A stretch of 64,000 nucleotides of DNA. It comes from Agarophyton chilense (lineage: Eukaryota; Rhodophyta; Florideophyceae; Gracilariales; Gracilariaceae). How positions within the stretch are numbered: position 1 is the first letter of the stretch; each line of letters begins with the position of its first letter. Positions 28,850 to 39,541 of the stretch are shown here, piece by piece. The notes under the pieces were generated by a model. The model saw only the letters and a program-made list of their open reading frames with translations, made no database searches and was not told where the DNA came from. The DNA lies in assembly GCA_030374765.1 (NCBI GenBank), contig JARGXX010000093.1, positions 496,001 to 560,000 of the forward strand, given 5' to 3'. Position numbers and translations under genes: made by a program.

Positions 28850-31800
28850 CCCTCTGTGCCTCGTTCACCGTGGTTCACGCCAGTCACTCCGTTAGGGTCG
28901 ACTCCGTTACTTCGTCTTTCCCTCGTGATACCTTTCCAATGGTTGCGCGAGATTCCGAAATCACCTTATAAGCCCGCCGGATACGCCGTACTTCCTTCCG
29001 ACTATGTCGCCTCCACCAGCTTTCCCATCTATTTCCCGGTGGATCAACCTGGCGCCAGCGGTACCATGACCTCAAAGAACCCAGCGGGGAGCTCCTCGAG
29101 ATACCAAATGGCCTACAAGCGCCCGGGGGACCGCTATGACAAAACCATCGGAAGGAACTCGCGGGAAGTGCGTCATGCCGTTCTTCCGTCCTCAGTAAAA
29201 GATTACCAAAGGTTTTGCCATATGTATCTCGATGCCCGAAGGTTTGCCAAGATACCCGACTTCCAGTGGGCCAGCGAGAAAGCCCGCAACGTCTCGTGGT
29301 ATAGCCGATGGTTGCATTGTCCTGTGGATCCGCGTTAGGCGATGCGATGTCGCACCCTCGTCCAAGCGGACATGCCGTACGTCCGCTGCGATGAGGAGGC
29401 TGAATACCAGTTCAGGGTGAACAAACTCCTTTCGGACCTATACACGGACTTCATCTCGCCCCATGTGCGATTTCCTCCGGCTGGTCACAATCTCTTGGCG
29501 CTTATGTGCTTCCGGCCTCCATACGACCGTTCATTCTGGATGTCCAACCGGGTCTATTGGAACGAGATGCACGAGCCCGATGGTCGTCTGCGTCAATCCC
29601 TGGGGTTCTTCTTCTGCTGGCACCAAGTGGAGTTCCACGACATGAGCGCCGACAAACGCCTTCCGTAGTACCCTTCACTACCCCACGAGGATGAGAACCA
29701 ATGGGCAGTGTATTGGCGTGTCTCGTGGCTCCTTCTGGTTCCCACGCCGTCCATGGTGGCGTACCACTCGTCCAAACTCATGGGTGCTGACTATGATCAA
29801 AGGTCCTGACTGTCCTGGCACGTGCTTTTCGTCGAGTTCGGCGTGATGTCCCTTATGGCCTTTCTGGATACCGCGAAGTACGGAATCCGTGGTAATGTCC
29901 GTTCGGAGGATTGGAGGGTGTGGTACGATAAGAACATATCCGGTTCTAGAGGTCGCCTAATCCCGCTCCCGGACATCATGATCCGCTTCCTAGGGAACCT
30001 GGGCATTCAGAATATCGTCCCTGGGACTCAGTTCGACGTCGAGCAGACCGAAGCCCTTTTGGATCATGTCCTACAGGTGGAGTGGGGCAAGACTCCCGGG
30101 TTCCTTTGGTATGACTGGGATACCGACTCATTCACGCCGATTCCGCTGCATCCTCAGGGTCGGGAAGACGCTCGTTCCTATCCCGCGAAGCCCTTGAGGA
30201 GTCAACCATCGGACATTCCGAGGCGTCATGTGCCCGACTATTATCCGAAGGCCATTGGTTTCGATTCTCTTTGCTTTGAGCCTGATGTGGAAGCCGCTCC
30301 GTTAGTTCCTGCTGGTATGTCCGATGGAGAATCATTTGGTGAAGATCCCTTCGTCCTACCCGTGGAGAGCGTTCATCCTCCGGTTGAGTCCGCCGTTGTA
30401 TTGCCGACCGGTTCTCCTCCTTCAGCTCCTCCGGGCGCTGCTCTTCAGGATGAGCTTTCGTATGAACCGCGCGTCGCCCAAGGGAACGTTCCTCCTGGCG
30501 AGGTGACTGTCGAAGCCGAAAGTCCTGTGGGCGAGGCACTTGCGCAAACGTCCACTGGAGGCGTCGACATTGCTCTGTTCTCTCCGTTGGTACGCTTTCT
30601 GTAGAGCAACGCCCAGTTAGGGGATACTTGAAGATGCAACTCATAGAATGAGGGCTGAACCCTCCGAGGGTTATGACTATGATCCCCTCTAAGGTGTGCT
30701 GAGGTGGCACTGTTTTCTGGTTAGAGTTCGCCTATGAAGAAAAGATTCGGATGGCCCATGGTTGGATTGGCCCCGTGATACACGTGGCTTAATTTTGGCA
30801 CCGATTCTCGGATATTTGTTAGAACGTTGGACTTTTGGGCCCTGACAGTGGGATCTCCACGTGTATGGCCCTGCGCAGGTGTGCACTACTGTAATTAGTA
30901 GAGTTTGGTTAGTGGGCCCTACTTAGGGAGACGAGATCTGACAGCCCGAGGCTCAGAGTAAATGGTAACCAAGGTTGGTCTTCGATACCTTTAGAGGTTC
31001 TTCGTCGCCATCGTTTCGGCCTTACAACCCGGAACGGGCTCTGGTTAGCAACGCCTGCGTAGGGACACGACTCCACTTGGAGAGTGCCCACGTTTGGGTT
31101 CCGTGCAACCACCCCCTTGGGACCGCTCAGACGACCTGCGTGCACGATACCCCGTGGGAGTTCTGCTTACTTGTTGCGTGCTTTTTGTGTTTCCTTTCGA
31201 GGACAGGTTTTCGCCCCTGTATTGGGTTTCTTTTGTTGTTTCGCCCCTTTTCTGGTTCTCGGGTCCGGTGCCTGTTAGTGCCCGACCCTCGCCCCGTTTT
31301 TCCTCTTCGCCGGATTTTCCCCCATTCTTTGGGATACCCAGACCCATTCCCGACCCAACGGTTTCTACCCCTCACCTCCGTCGGTACTGCCGGAATCCCC
31401 CGTGGGAGTTACACCCCACACTACGGGTGGAACGGAGGGCTCTGTCTCTGAGTCTGCCTCCCCCAGGGAGCAAGGCTTCGAACACCTTGAGAGCACTTCC
31501 CGTCGCCGGGTTTTGCTCCACACTTTTCTGCTTCGGTCGTGGCTGCCGCTGCGGTTCTTCGCCAGGTCTGCCGTACCGATGGTATTACGGCCTCGATGGA
31601 TATTGCGACGGTCCTGTGGGAAGCCTGCTCCTGGGCGCCTCGCTCGGCTCGCTACGCCGCGGTTGTCCAACAGGGTCAGGATTTGAAGACCGCTATGGTC
31701 AACATTCTGCAGCAGAATGCGCAGGCGATGTACCAGAGGGTTACTGCTGACTTGGACGCCCGGCATGGTCTAAATTTGAGTGATCGGGAGGCTTTCGATG

Positions 31801-31880
31801 GTTACAGTAGTTTCTCCGGAGAATCTCCGCCGCCAAGCTTTTCATCCCAGACACTCACAATTCAGAAAACACCGGAGGTT
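28850..31880 (+). mobile_element. Copy C of the plus-strand ORF family, broken
   Basis: This region is a third member of the family seen at 17277-19052. Shared blocks include NVSWYSRWLHCPVDP near 29295 (copy A VTMSWDWRNRIAIPVHH), FISPHVRFPPAGHN near 29450, SLGFFFCWHQVEF near 29600, and WYDKNISGSRGRLIPLPD near 29915 (copy A PYQNTEI..RYVSLPD). An acidic Pro-rich stretch follows to about 30600. A further tail at 31540-31830 (SMDIATVLWEAC, VVQQGQDLKTAMVNIL) is shared with copy B. About 0.9 kb between these two parts shows no similarity I can see. It has several breaks. No gag, pol or LTR was found around it. Confidence 0.55.
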
Positions 31881-32279
31881 TCCCCATTGGAATGGTTGAG
31901 TGCTGGGTGCAGGTGAAATCAGAACGTGCACATGAAAACTCTTCCAATTATGCTTGCGATCATTCCGAGTGTTGCTATACGAGCATGAGAAAAAAACTTT
32001 GTGCTCTCTTCAAGCTCGCCTCTCTACAGTCCGCGAAAAGCCAAAAGAAACAACGCCACTCAATGCTATCGCAAGCAGAAAGCAGGAAAAGGAACTTCGG
32101 AATCCGACCAGATCAGACAAGTACTTTCCATCTATAATAGAAACCAATTCCATTATTCGCTGTACCGTGTAACTTTTCAAGCAGGTGTTAAACAAAAAAG
32201 ACTCTTCAACCAAGGCCGCAAAATTACAACGCCTACACGAAAATTAAAAGCTTACGTTCAACATTTATTAATACTTTGT
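31881..32279. other. Spacer, AT-rich
   Basis: Several short plus-strand frames overlap here (up to about 110 codons), rich in Lys and Ser, with no recognisable motif. No inverted repeat of the neighbouring mariner could be identified. Confidence 0.35.
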
Positions 32280-32498
32280 AGCATCGCCTTTGGCGTCCAT
32301 GACCGCCAAAAGATGCCTCTTCATACTGTGGTACAAAGCTAGGAGGTATCCTGGAGAAAGCCCTTCTCACACCTCAATCATCTTCTCCTTTAACTCCGCC
32401 ACAGTATCAAACTGTTTGTACCCATCAAACACCTTTCTAGCCATAAAACCCCACACGTTTGGTCGTACAATCACCTATGGGGTATGCTACCTTGTCTC

Positions 32499-32548
32499 GG
32501 GAGCGTGGTGACGCTCAGCCGTAGGGAGCGTGGTGACGCTCAACCTTA
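32499..32548. repeat. 25-bp tandem repeat carrying hairpins
   Basis: Two units of 25 bp each contain GAGCGTGGTGACGCTC, a hairpin with 6-bp arms and a GGTG loop (32501-32516 and 32526-32541). They lie close to one end of the 628-bp insert. Confidence 0.7.
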
Positions 32549-32806
32549 GAAGGTAGACGTAGTAAACCTCGATGGTAACAGGGCAACGTGAAACCCCGCA
32601 CGGGCAAACGCCGGGGCGACTAGCCTATAACGTGTAGGTGAACGATGATAGGCGTTGACGCGCGGGAAAGCCTGTGTGGTAGTTGAGAAACGATGAACCA
32701 AAAGGTATAGTCGTGACCCAAGTGGTGCCTGTATTTATCAGATTAGGATGGGGGAGGTGCAGTTCCGTATATGCAGTGGACTACACTCTCCAGATCACCC
32801 GGGATG

Positions 32807-32878
32807 TGCCAGCAAGGCACGGTCTCTGACCTAGTGTCAGAGACCTGGCCAGCACTGGCTACAGTGCCAGGTGGCCAC
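32807..32878. repeat. Three consecutive hairpins
   Basis: Stem 1 is 32807-32821 (GTGCC/GGCAC, 5-base loop). Stem 2 is 32822-32846 (GGTCTCTGAC/GTCAGAGACC, 5-base loop CTAGT, perfect). Stem 3 is centred on 32853-32868 (GCACTG/CAGTGC, 4-base loop), flanked by TGGCCA on both sides. They abut without spacers, suggesting a structured RNA or a terminator-like element. Confidence 0.65.
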
Positions 32879-33932
32879 TCAACTACTGTACTAAAATATG
32901 CATAATTAAAATTACTATCACTAACAATTACTCAACCAGAAGGTACATGTCAATACTACACGTGGCTGACAACACCTAGATGATAGCTCGCTCGGAGCTG
33001 CATGGCCGATGATCCCTCGCATCCATCACCTGTAAGGCCAGTGTAGGATATTGACAACCTCAAAGGTCAGCCCTTTTGCCCCTATACGACACGTTTTAAA
33101 TGATATTTAAATCCGGGGACTTAGCAGGCCACGGCAAAACTCTCATTTGATGTTGCGAAACCCTATTACGTGTGTATTGCGCAGCATGTATAGACGCGTT
33201 GTCTTGTTGAAAAAAAAAATGCAACGATTCACCAAACGCTTCAGCCACAAATGGTAGTAGACCCTGCTCCAACGTTTCGCAATACTTCATAGAATTCTGA
33301 TTCCCATTAATAAACATCAGCATAGAGACTCCAAAAAAAGAAATGCCCCTAAAAACCATCACAGAATCTCCATCATTTTGAGGTGTTAAATGTAGATGCA
33401 AATCCTTTCCTACATCATGCCAGTAATACGCAAGACCATCTGGTCCATCCACGTTAAGCACTTTTTTATCAGAAAAAACCACTTTCACCAACTAATGGTC
33501 TCTCTTGGTAATGTGACGTCTTACCCCTTCTAAACGCTTCTTTTTTCTATTTAATCTGCGGGGCCTTCAAACATTTGTGGTATTGCGGATATGAGCTGCT
33601 TTGTAAGATGTGTTGTATGCGGCGAACATCAACGCTCAAATTGCGACATTCTTTTAACCCGTACGCGCTGTAGTCACCCATTGAATCCAGGTTTAGTAGA
33701 AGCCGTTTGGGAGTTGAAGAAAGTTTTAGAGCGTTTTTGGGAGTAACAACCTTTTTTCATCGTCATGGCGCTTGAAGAATCTCGATGTAGTCGATAGTGA
33801 ACGATTGAGTTGGTTTGCATTCTCTCTGATGGAAAGGTGTTCCCTACGAAGCGCTACAATTTGTCTTTTCTCGTATTCAGAAAGGTACGTGGTGGAATGC
33901 TGAAAAAGTTCTGTTTGATTCAGATTGTGCAA

Positions 33933-34490
33933 TCTAAGAGACTCTTTGGGTTTAAAAGGTCATTGCGTTTGGCGGCAATTTTTAAGCCAAGGGTTTTTGC
34001 GCGTTGGTTTTCGCGTCTTTTTTCGTGCCGACTTTGATGACACGCACGTGTGCCAATATTGGCGCGGGTAGTTGCACAGAACTATAGCGACACTTTATAG
34101 GTAAATGGTGTGCTTTTATTTGATGGTGTTTGTTACGTGATTAAAGGACGTGCTTTGGGGTGGAATGCGATTCCTTGATTGTTGCGTTTCGTTTTCCGGG
34201 GACTGTAGCTAGCTAGCAAGTTAATGAAGAGTTGTGATCGGGCGGGCAATGTCGTCTGAATATGACAGGAACGTTTACCCTGACGGTCCTGCCATATTTG
34301 ATCTGAACCGGACCGTATATTGCTGATACTTTACATACAGACCACCGGACAATTACAGTACACTCGTATTTGGACCTTTTTTCTGCTGGGCAGATACCCT
34401 GTCTGGTTAGTGTGTGTTCAGCGAGCCCTCTCCTCCAGAACAGGGCCGTAAAGCTGGTGGAATTCTTGGGTGCACGCGTCGCTTCGAAAA
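33933..34490. other. Spacer upstream of 5S rRNA
   Basis: No gene or repeat recognised. Confidence 0.4.
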
Positions 34491-34494
34491 TGAG

Positions 34495-34500
34495 ATATAA
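34495..34500 (+). promoter_or_regulatory. TATA-like box upstream of 5S rRNA
   Basis: ATATAA within GATATAAG lies about 27-32 bases before the mature 5S start, the usual place for an upstream element aiding RNA polymerase III in many eukaryotes. Confidence 0.5.
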
Positions 34501-34526
34501 GTACGGTTTGTGGCACCCTCTGAATC

Positions 34527-34646
34527 ACATTCGGCCATATCAAGCTGACATGTGCCGCATCCCATCCCGAACTGCGAAGCCAAGTCACTTTGAGCTGGGC
34601 TAGTACTGACATGAGGGATCGGTCTGGAATCCCCAGTGCCGAATGT
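34527..34646 (+). rRNA. 5S ribosomal RNA
   Basis: The 120-base stretch has the length and landmarks of 5S rRNA, a component of the large ribosomal subunit. The ends pair (ACATTCGGC with GCCGAATGT). CGGCCATA follows the first strand of helix I, then CCCATCCCGAACTGCGAAGCCAAG contains the loop B/C region and the box A of the internal promoter. GGGCTAGTACTGACATGAGGG holds the box C region. A T-rich run follows directly. I see no second copy in the window, so this is a dispersed single gene rather than part of a tandem array here. Pairing at the ends and intact boxes suggest it is functional. Confidence 0.92.
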
Positions 34647-34656
34647 TTCTTTTTCT
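34645..34656 (+). terminator. RNA polymerase III T-rich terminator
   Basis: TTTCTTTTTCTT immediately follows the 5S sequence and includes a run of five T residues. Confidence 0.75.
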
Positions 34657-36321
34657 TGTCCATCTTCACGATCCTACCCCCTTCAACCCATCTTCCCCTT
34701 TCTGCCATACCATACCCACTACAGTCATTTTCATTCCCAACATTTCCCAACCAACTCTTTTCTTTGCGTTATGAATCGCTTGCCGATGCCGTTCACAACC
34801 GAAACGCATCATCTTGTGTGTGCGCCCGGAAATCACTCCGTCCAGATCCCCTTGCATCGCTGCGGGCCCCCCGGGCCGATGGCCGGCACCCGGCTCAAGG
34901 AAGACCAACAGCAACAGAAGACCGAGGGATAAAGCAAAGCTTGAAACTTTCATCCACTCAAATCTACCAATCCTTCGTCGTCGAGCCCCACCTCTGCGTC
35001 AACAAAATGCCTACGTGCTGTTTCCCGGATGTTCCCGTATTACCGCCGCCATGGCCGTCACCAACCGCCCATCGACCGCTCGGGCGACCTCAACGCCATC
35101 ACTTTTCCTCCCCACAGTGCCGCTTGACAGCGAATGCAAGCGCACAACGTCTCTTCTCCAAGCTAATTTTCCTCCCCCTCACTTTCGCACAACCACCAGC
35201 GCAAGCTCACATTCATTGGTTCTAGCTTGAAACTCCAATGAACCAAAACACCCGCCCTCTATACATCAGCTAAGACCTAGGTATTGGTCAAACAAGTGAA
35301 GGGAGTTATTATTTTCATTGCGACAGTCTAGCACGTTCTCCGTAATCCCGTTGATTCAGCCTGGAATATCGCGATCATTGCAACTGGCAGCCTTATCGTT
35401 TCACGGTCCGAGGACTAAACGGTGCAAGTGTGGGACGCGCAGAGTGAGGCGGCAGTCGCACAGTCTCTCCGCAGCCGCACTCTTTCAATAGAGTGTAATG
35501 AAACTGAAACGGCGTTTGATGTTTCACTGCACCGCTCTCACCCTTTGCAACCCGCTTGTAAGAGCGTTCCAACCTCGAAAAGGAGCTGCTGATACCGCTG
35601 TTCGTCCTTGTCTCTCGTTCATCCTCCCCACGCTCCCGCACTACAACACTCGATACCGATTTGGAACTGTATACTGCGCAGTTAAACTCACATACTTCTG
35701 CACTAACAACGCATGCTTTCGCTAGCATCGAACGAGATCCACTCCGTGACCTCGCCCCAAGCAGTACAGAGCGCACATCCATCCCAACACCAAAATTCTC
35801 GCCGCCGACACACTCCTGCTCATCTGCTGCCCATCTCGCAGCTGACGCCCCACCGCCGTGTCGCCGCCCATATCGATACCGACGCCCAACGCCGTGCCGC
35901 CTCCCAGTTCCCTGTCGACGCCAATGGGTCACAGCCGAATTGAGATACACTAGTTGTCGACACTCAGTCAGCAGAATGGGCTGCTGAAACCATTCCCACA
36001 CGCCTGCTTCGCGCCAGGCGTGATCTCGAGCAAGGGCAGCGTAACCCTCTTCACATACAGCTAAACCTAGAGCAACAGTTTAATTCGGACTCATCGCACT
36101 GCACTTTCGCCGTGTTCTCTCCGTCTCTGAAGCATGTCGATGGGTACAAAAGCTGCTGCCGACGACTGCGATGGCCTCTTGAATTGTCTGGTCGTAGCCC
36201 CGGCGACGCTGAAGCATTCCCTTTCCTCGCACCGTCCAAGTCTTTCGTCGTTCTCCAGCACTGCCTGTGACTGTTGAGGAAGGGGCTACCGGGTTACAAG
36301 TGAAAGTTCAAACGGCGTACG
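34657..36321. other. Spacer, pyrimidine-rich, with overlapping open frames
   Basis: Open frames exist on both strands (for example about 200 codons on each of 34590-35225 plus and 36001-35393 minus), but none has a familiar motif. The right end probably holds the promoter and 5' UTR of the gene at 36322. I see no element ends. Confidence 0.35.
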
Positions 36322-37641
36322 ATGGGTGAAAGTCCTGCCGCCAAGTCCAGCCGCACCCCGCGAGGAAGCAGCTCGATGTTGCGCTCGATGCCAGCGCTAG
36401 GGGGCTCTTCTCGAGCCACGTCTGGGTCTCGGAGCAACCACGGCGCGCGCAGAGCCAACAGGAGGAACAGGCCGTCGCCACGGATGGAGAGAGAAAAGCC
36501 GGCGAGGGCCATCAGCTACGGAACATCATCTGCTGCTGGCTACAGCAAAAGCAGCAAGCATGGTGCGAGCCATAGCAAGCGCATTGCACCCCCCCGTTCG
36601 CCCCCCCTTCCGCGCCTTTCGCCTCTTCCACCACGAACAATAAGGAAGAGGCCGCAACCGACTGGCGAGGCAAAGCGCCCTTCCAACAGGCGCGGCGTCA
36701 TGGCTCGTCTGGGGAAGGTGAACGAAAAGCACCTGGCCACCGCGGCGGGTGCAACGCCTGTGAACGTTTCCAGCACCCCAACGGCCATGGGCAGCGACCC
36801 CGAGAGAAGGCGCGTGCGATATGAAGAGCCGCCGCGCCCGGGCAGAGCTGAGCGGAATTTGCCGCCCACATCCCGTGAGGTAAGAGCCCCGCCCGTCAGA
36901 ACAAGACTCTCAACTGTTCTGCACGTGACGGGTTTTGACATTGTGCCCTGGCAGGAGGAAGCAGGAGCAAAGGGCTCAGGAAAAGCGGGTCACTGTCCGA
37001 TCCTACTCCATGGTCACCAAAAGACCAGGACGGTGAACCCGCGGAAACGCAAGAGAGAGCTCCCGAGCCCCGGGTTTGAGGAACAAGCACAGCCACCAGC
37101 ATGTAAGAAGGCTCGGCGAGGGCTGGTGTTTGACTTGGGAACGTACAATGAGTGGAGGATGGGGCGGCTCAACTGGGCGGCATACGCCCAACATTTGCTG
37201 TACCGGCGAATGATGCGGCACAACTACCAAGCTCTAGCCATCAAGAAGATGATGATCGAGCGGGCGGCAGGGCTCAGCGTCGCAAGCGCTGCCACCGCCC
37301 CCGAGTCGAAGCCCTCGGGGGGTGACCCAGCGTTGGGGCAGGGGGTTCAGCGTCCAAACTGCAAGGTTTTCTCGGTTCTCAAGAACAGGACGCTGAACCT
37401 CCGTAAGCGCAAGAGGGAGCCCCTGAAAAACGCGCCCGACGATGAGGTGCAACCAAGAGCGCTGAAGAGGGCTCGACGAGGGCAGGTGTTCGACTTGGGC
37501 ACTGCAATTAACTGGCGGCCATTCGCGGATTGTTCTCAGTACAAGCAAATGATGCACCACAGAGCCCAGGCGACGATCCTCAAGAACGCCATCACGAATG
37601 CACAGCTTCAGGTGTTGTTGGGGGCGTCACGCGGGTGGTAG
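36322..37641 (+). CDS. Unknown nuclear protein with a duplicated RKRKRE-KxARRGxVFDLG module
   Basis: This is a 439-residue single-exon protein that I do not recognise. Residues 1-200 are Ser/Arg/Pro-rich and disordered. A module of about 80 residues then occurs twice. Unit 1 (about 229-313) has NPRKRKRELPSPG, KKARRGLVFDLGTYNEWR and a helical YRRMMRHNYQALAIKKMM. Unit 2 (about 353-427) has LRKRKREPLKN, KRARRGQVFDLGTAINWR and YKQMMHHRAQATILKNAI. The basic clusters look like nuclear localisation signals. The base composition is GC-rich, unlike the surrounding repeats. The bias towards KRKRE clusters and isolated position among repeats resembles the gene at 5816-7735, but I see no alignable sequence. 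Its start lacks upstream stop evidence, so the N-terminus is uncertain. Confidence 0.6.
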   Translation: MGESPAAKSSRTPRGSSSMLRSMPALGGSSRATSGSRSNHGARRANRRNRPSPRMEREKPARAISYGTSSAAGYSKSSKHGASHSKRIAPPRSPPLPRLSPLPPRTIRKRPQPTGEAKRPSNRRGVMARLGKVNEKHLATAAGATPVNVSSTPTAMGSDPERRRVRYEEPPRPGRAERNLPPTSREVRAPPVRTRLSTVLHVTGFDIVPWQEEAGAKGSGKAGHCPILLHGHQKTRTVNPRKRKRELPSPGFEEQAQPPACKKARRGLVFDLGTYNEWRMGRLNWAAYAQHLLYRRMMRHNYQALAIKKMMIERAAGLSVASAATAPESKPSGGDPALGQGVQRPNCKVFSVLKNRTLNLRKRKREPLKNAPDDEVQPRALKRARRGQVFDLGTAINWRPFADCSQYKQMMHHRAQATILKNAITNAQLQVLLGASRGW

Positions 37642-38720
37642 CGACCTAACCTTCTGCTAACGACAGGGCTCGTCACATGAGAGAAAGGCGTCGAGCTTGG
37701 AGTCAGAGGATTGTACCTTCGTACCGTTTAGAACCCAAAAATCCATGATAAAGTGTTCTTTCAATGTTGTGGCACTGCCTGAGTGCGTCCGGGGTGCCGA
37801 CCAGTTTGCAGTAGAGTCTATTTTCTCAAGGGAACGAGCGTTCTTTTCCTGTAACCTGCAGTTTCGCCTGCCTGCCCCTTTGGCATGATTACGGCGATCG
37901 GAATTGACCGTTGACGCTTCGTGGCGAAGCGGCTAGTGCTAGTCAACGATCCCTCCGTGTGAGAACAGCGTGAAGTCTGAAACTGTTTTCAGAATTAGAA
38001 AGTGCGGTATGTAAGGGAGGAGTGAGAATACATATGGTTATGAAGCCGGGTCATCGGTGAACGACAGGACGAGGAAGATGGATTTGATGGATGGACTTCG
38101 TGAAGGTGATGAAAGTGACGAACAGGTGTCGCAGGGAAGAAAGTAGAGCAAAAGCATTCGGCACTGGGGATTCCAGACCGCTCCAGATATCTTCCACATA
38201 TAAGATGCAGGGGTACGACACGTGTGATTATACACGTAGACTGTGCACCCGCGCGCCGCCACCGCCCTTGGCCTCCTTAGGGTCATTCCAAGACATTAAA
38301 ACCTAGTCTGGTATGGCAATGTTTTTGCATTTTTTGTGCTATTTGGAGAATGCTGCCATTCCAACAGTTGGAACAAAATAGGGCATGCGACATGTCCCAG
38401 AACCGTCGTCTATTGTAACTCGCGTCAACCTTCTCTGCAAATCCCAATCCATGGAAGCCGGAATCCGGCGCCAATGATCGTTCGACAGAAACTCCATCTT
38501 CAAAAGCAATTTACGCTGCTATATGTCACAAACGCCGCCAACAGAAACAAAAATTGCGTTTTCTTCACTTCTAGCAATGCCGCCTTCTTCGTTGGTCCCA
38601 CGGCTTTATAGAATGCCTCAATTGGGTTTTATGGCACATGCTGACAAAGTAGCTCTAAAAAAACAATAAAACGTTTCGGCGGATCTGTACTCTTCTAAGG
38701 CTTTCGGTCAAAATCCGTTA
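37642..38720. other. Spacer before the PIF/Harbinger remnant
   Basis: No supported gene. The right part (from about 38330) may belong to the N-terminal region or leader of the Harbinger element but has no motif I can name. Confidence 0.35.
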
Positions 38721-38721
38721 G

Positions 38722-39541
38722 TTGTCAATAGATTCCTACTTAGACATTTCGTTGGCTTATATTACATCAACCTTTACATTGTACTATTACAGGAAAGACA
38801 CAATTGATCTTTTGGATCAATGTCTCCTTATAATATTCCCATATGGGAACGAGACATGGTTAAGAGAAATGTCTGAAGGCTTTTCTTTCGGAGGTCAGAG
38901 TGCCTTGAAAATGTGCGGGGGGGCTTTGGATAGAATTTATATCAAAATAAAGAATCCGCAAGCATAATTTGTACCACATTCATCGACCTACTTTAACAAA
39001 AAAAGGTTGGTTGGATCTTAATACTCAAGAAATGTGTGATTCTCTCTACAGATTCAAACTTTTCCTGTCTTTCTGCTGGTTTTACGCACGATAGTACGGC
39101 GTATTCAATTACTGGTTTGGCTCATCTGCTTGCAAAGCAAGACGGAGGCTTGCTCGCAGGATGTTATAATGCTGCTGATAATTCTTAAAACCGAATGAAC
39201 AGGCTCTGAACTTCTTAGACAGGACGTAATATTTCCATTTCGAAAGGTTTTTCAAATACTGTAAATGTGCTGTGCGGATTTTTATTGAGCAAGCTTTTTT
39301 AATTCTTGTTGCAAGATGGTGCATACTATAGAGACTGTTAAGTTGCCCATTGCAGCAAAATGCCAAGGTATTTTTTGTCTGTTGCAAGCTTCATATTTTC
39401 ACTATTGATCAGAACGGTGGTTTAAAAGACCCTCCAATCTCAGACATGGACACAAATCATCATACTGAAGAAGCTGATGGACATGGTTTTTTGCAAGATG
39501 ACTGTGATTTTGATGAAGCATTACACAGACGGGAGGAGATT
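38722..39541 (+). mobile_element. PIF/Harbinger transposase remnant
   Basis: The DDE nuclease domain of a PIF/Harbinger transposase is recognisable in several frames. At 38880-38965 is GGALDRIYIKIKNPQA, matching the first catalytic Asp block (GALDGTHIRI). YFNKKR follows. At about 39066-39170, in another frame, LSAGFTHDSTAYSITGLAHL matches the second Asp block (the HDS motif). Near 39290-39390 a third frame holds MVHTIETVKLPIAAKCQGI, matching the last helix region near the catalytic Glu (ARW..LxRPLKLPI). At least two frameshifts and many stops are present. The Myb/SANT-like ORF downstream, in convergent orientation, is the normal partner gene in this superfamily. Confidence 0.75.

Larger units (their letters stand above)
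32461..33088. mobile_element. 628-bp insert in the mariner transposase with 8-bp target duplication
   Basis: The host transposase frame fixes the insertion point: ACACGTTT is present at 32453-32460 and again at 33089-33096, and only one copy fits the uninterrupted gene. An 8-bp duplication is usual for hAT transposons. Inverted termini are weak (CGTATA against TCGTACA). It encodes no protein. It contains two tandem hairpins near one end and three hairpins near the middle. A non-autonomous hAT-like element is the best guess. Confidence 0.6.
32280..33932 (-). mobile_element. Tc1/mariner transposase, interrupted and decayed
   Basis: Read on the minus strand, this is a Tc1-like transposase. A helix-turn-helix region (LSEYEKRQIVALRREHLSIR) lies near 33880. 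The catalytic domain begins VVFSDKKVLNVDGPDGLAYYWHD near 33480 with the first Asp, continues VMVFRGISFFG, then FFFQQDNASIH near 33210 with the second Asp, and PWPAKSPDLNII at 33130-33099. The codon that should give the third acidic residue is a TAA stop (33096-33098). The C-terminal part (VWGFMARKVFDGYKQF, VAELKEKMIEV) resumes at about 32455 after a 628-bp insert. Stops and frameshifts also separate the N-terminal part from the DDE domain. Terminal inverted repeats were not found. Confidence 0.85.

Noticed and set aside
32461-33088. CRISPR-like or tRNA-cluster reading of the repeated hairpins
   Set aside because: There are only two 25-bp units with no spacers and no tRNA boxes; the setting is eukaryotic mobile DNA.
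34590-35225. A 211-codon plus-strand frame overlapping the 5S rRNA
   Set aside because: It begins inside the 5S gene and continues through a pyrimidine-rich tract. It is an accidental frame.
35393-36001. A 202-codon minus-strand open frame upstream of the gene at 36322
   Set aside because: It has no motif, its composition follows the local CT/GC bias, and plus-strand frames overlap it. It is more likely promoter or spacer sequence.
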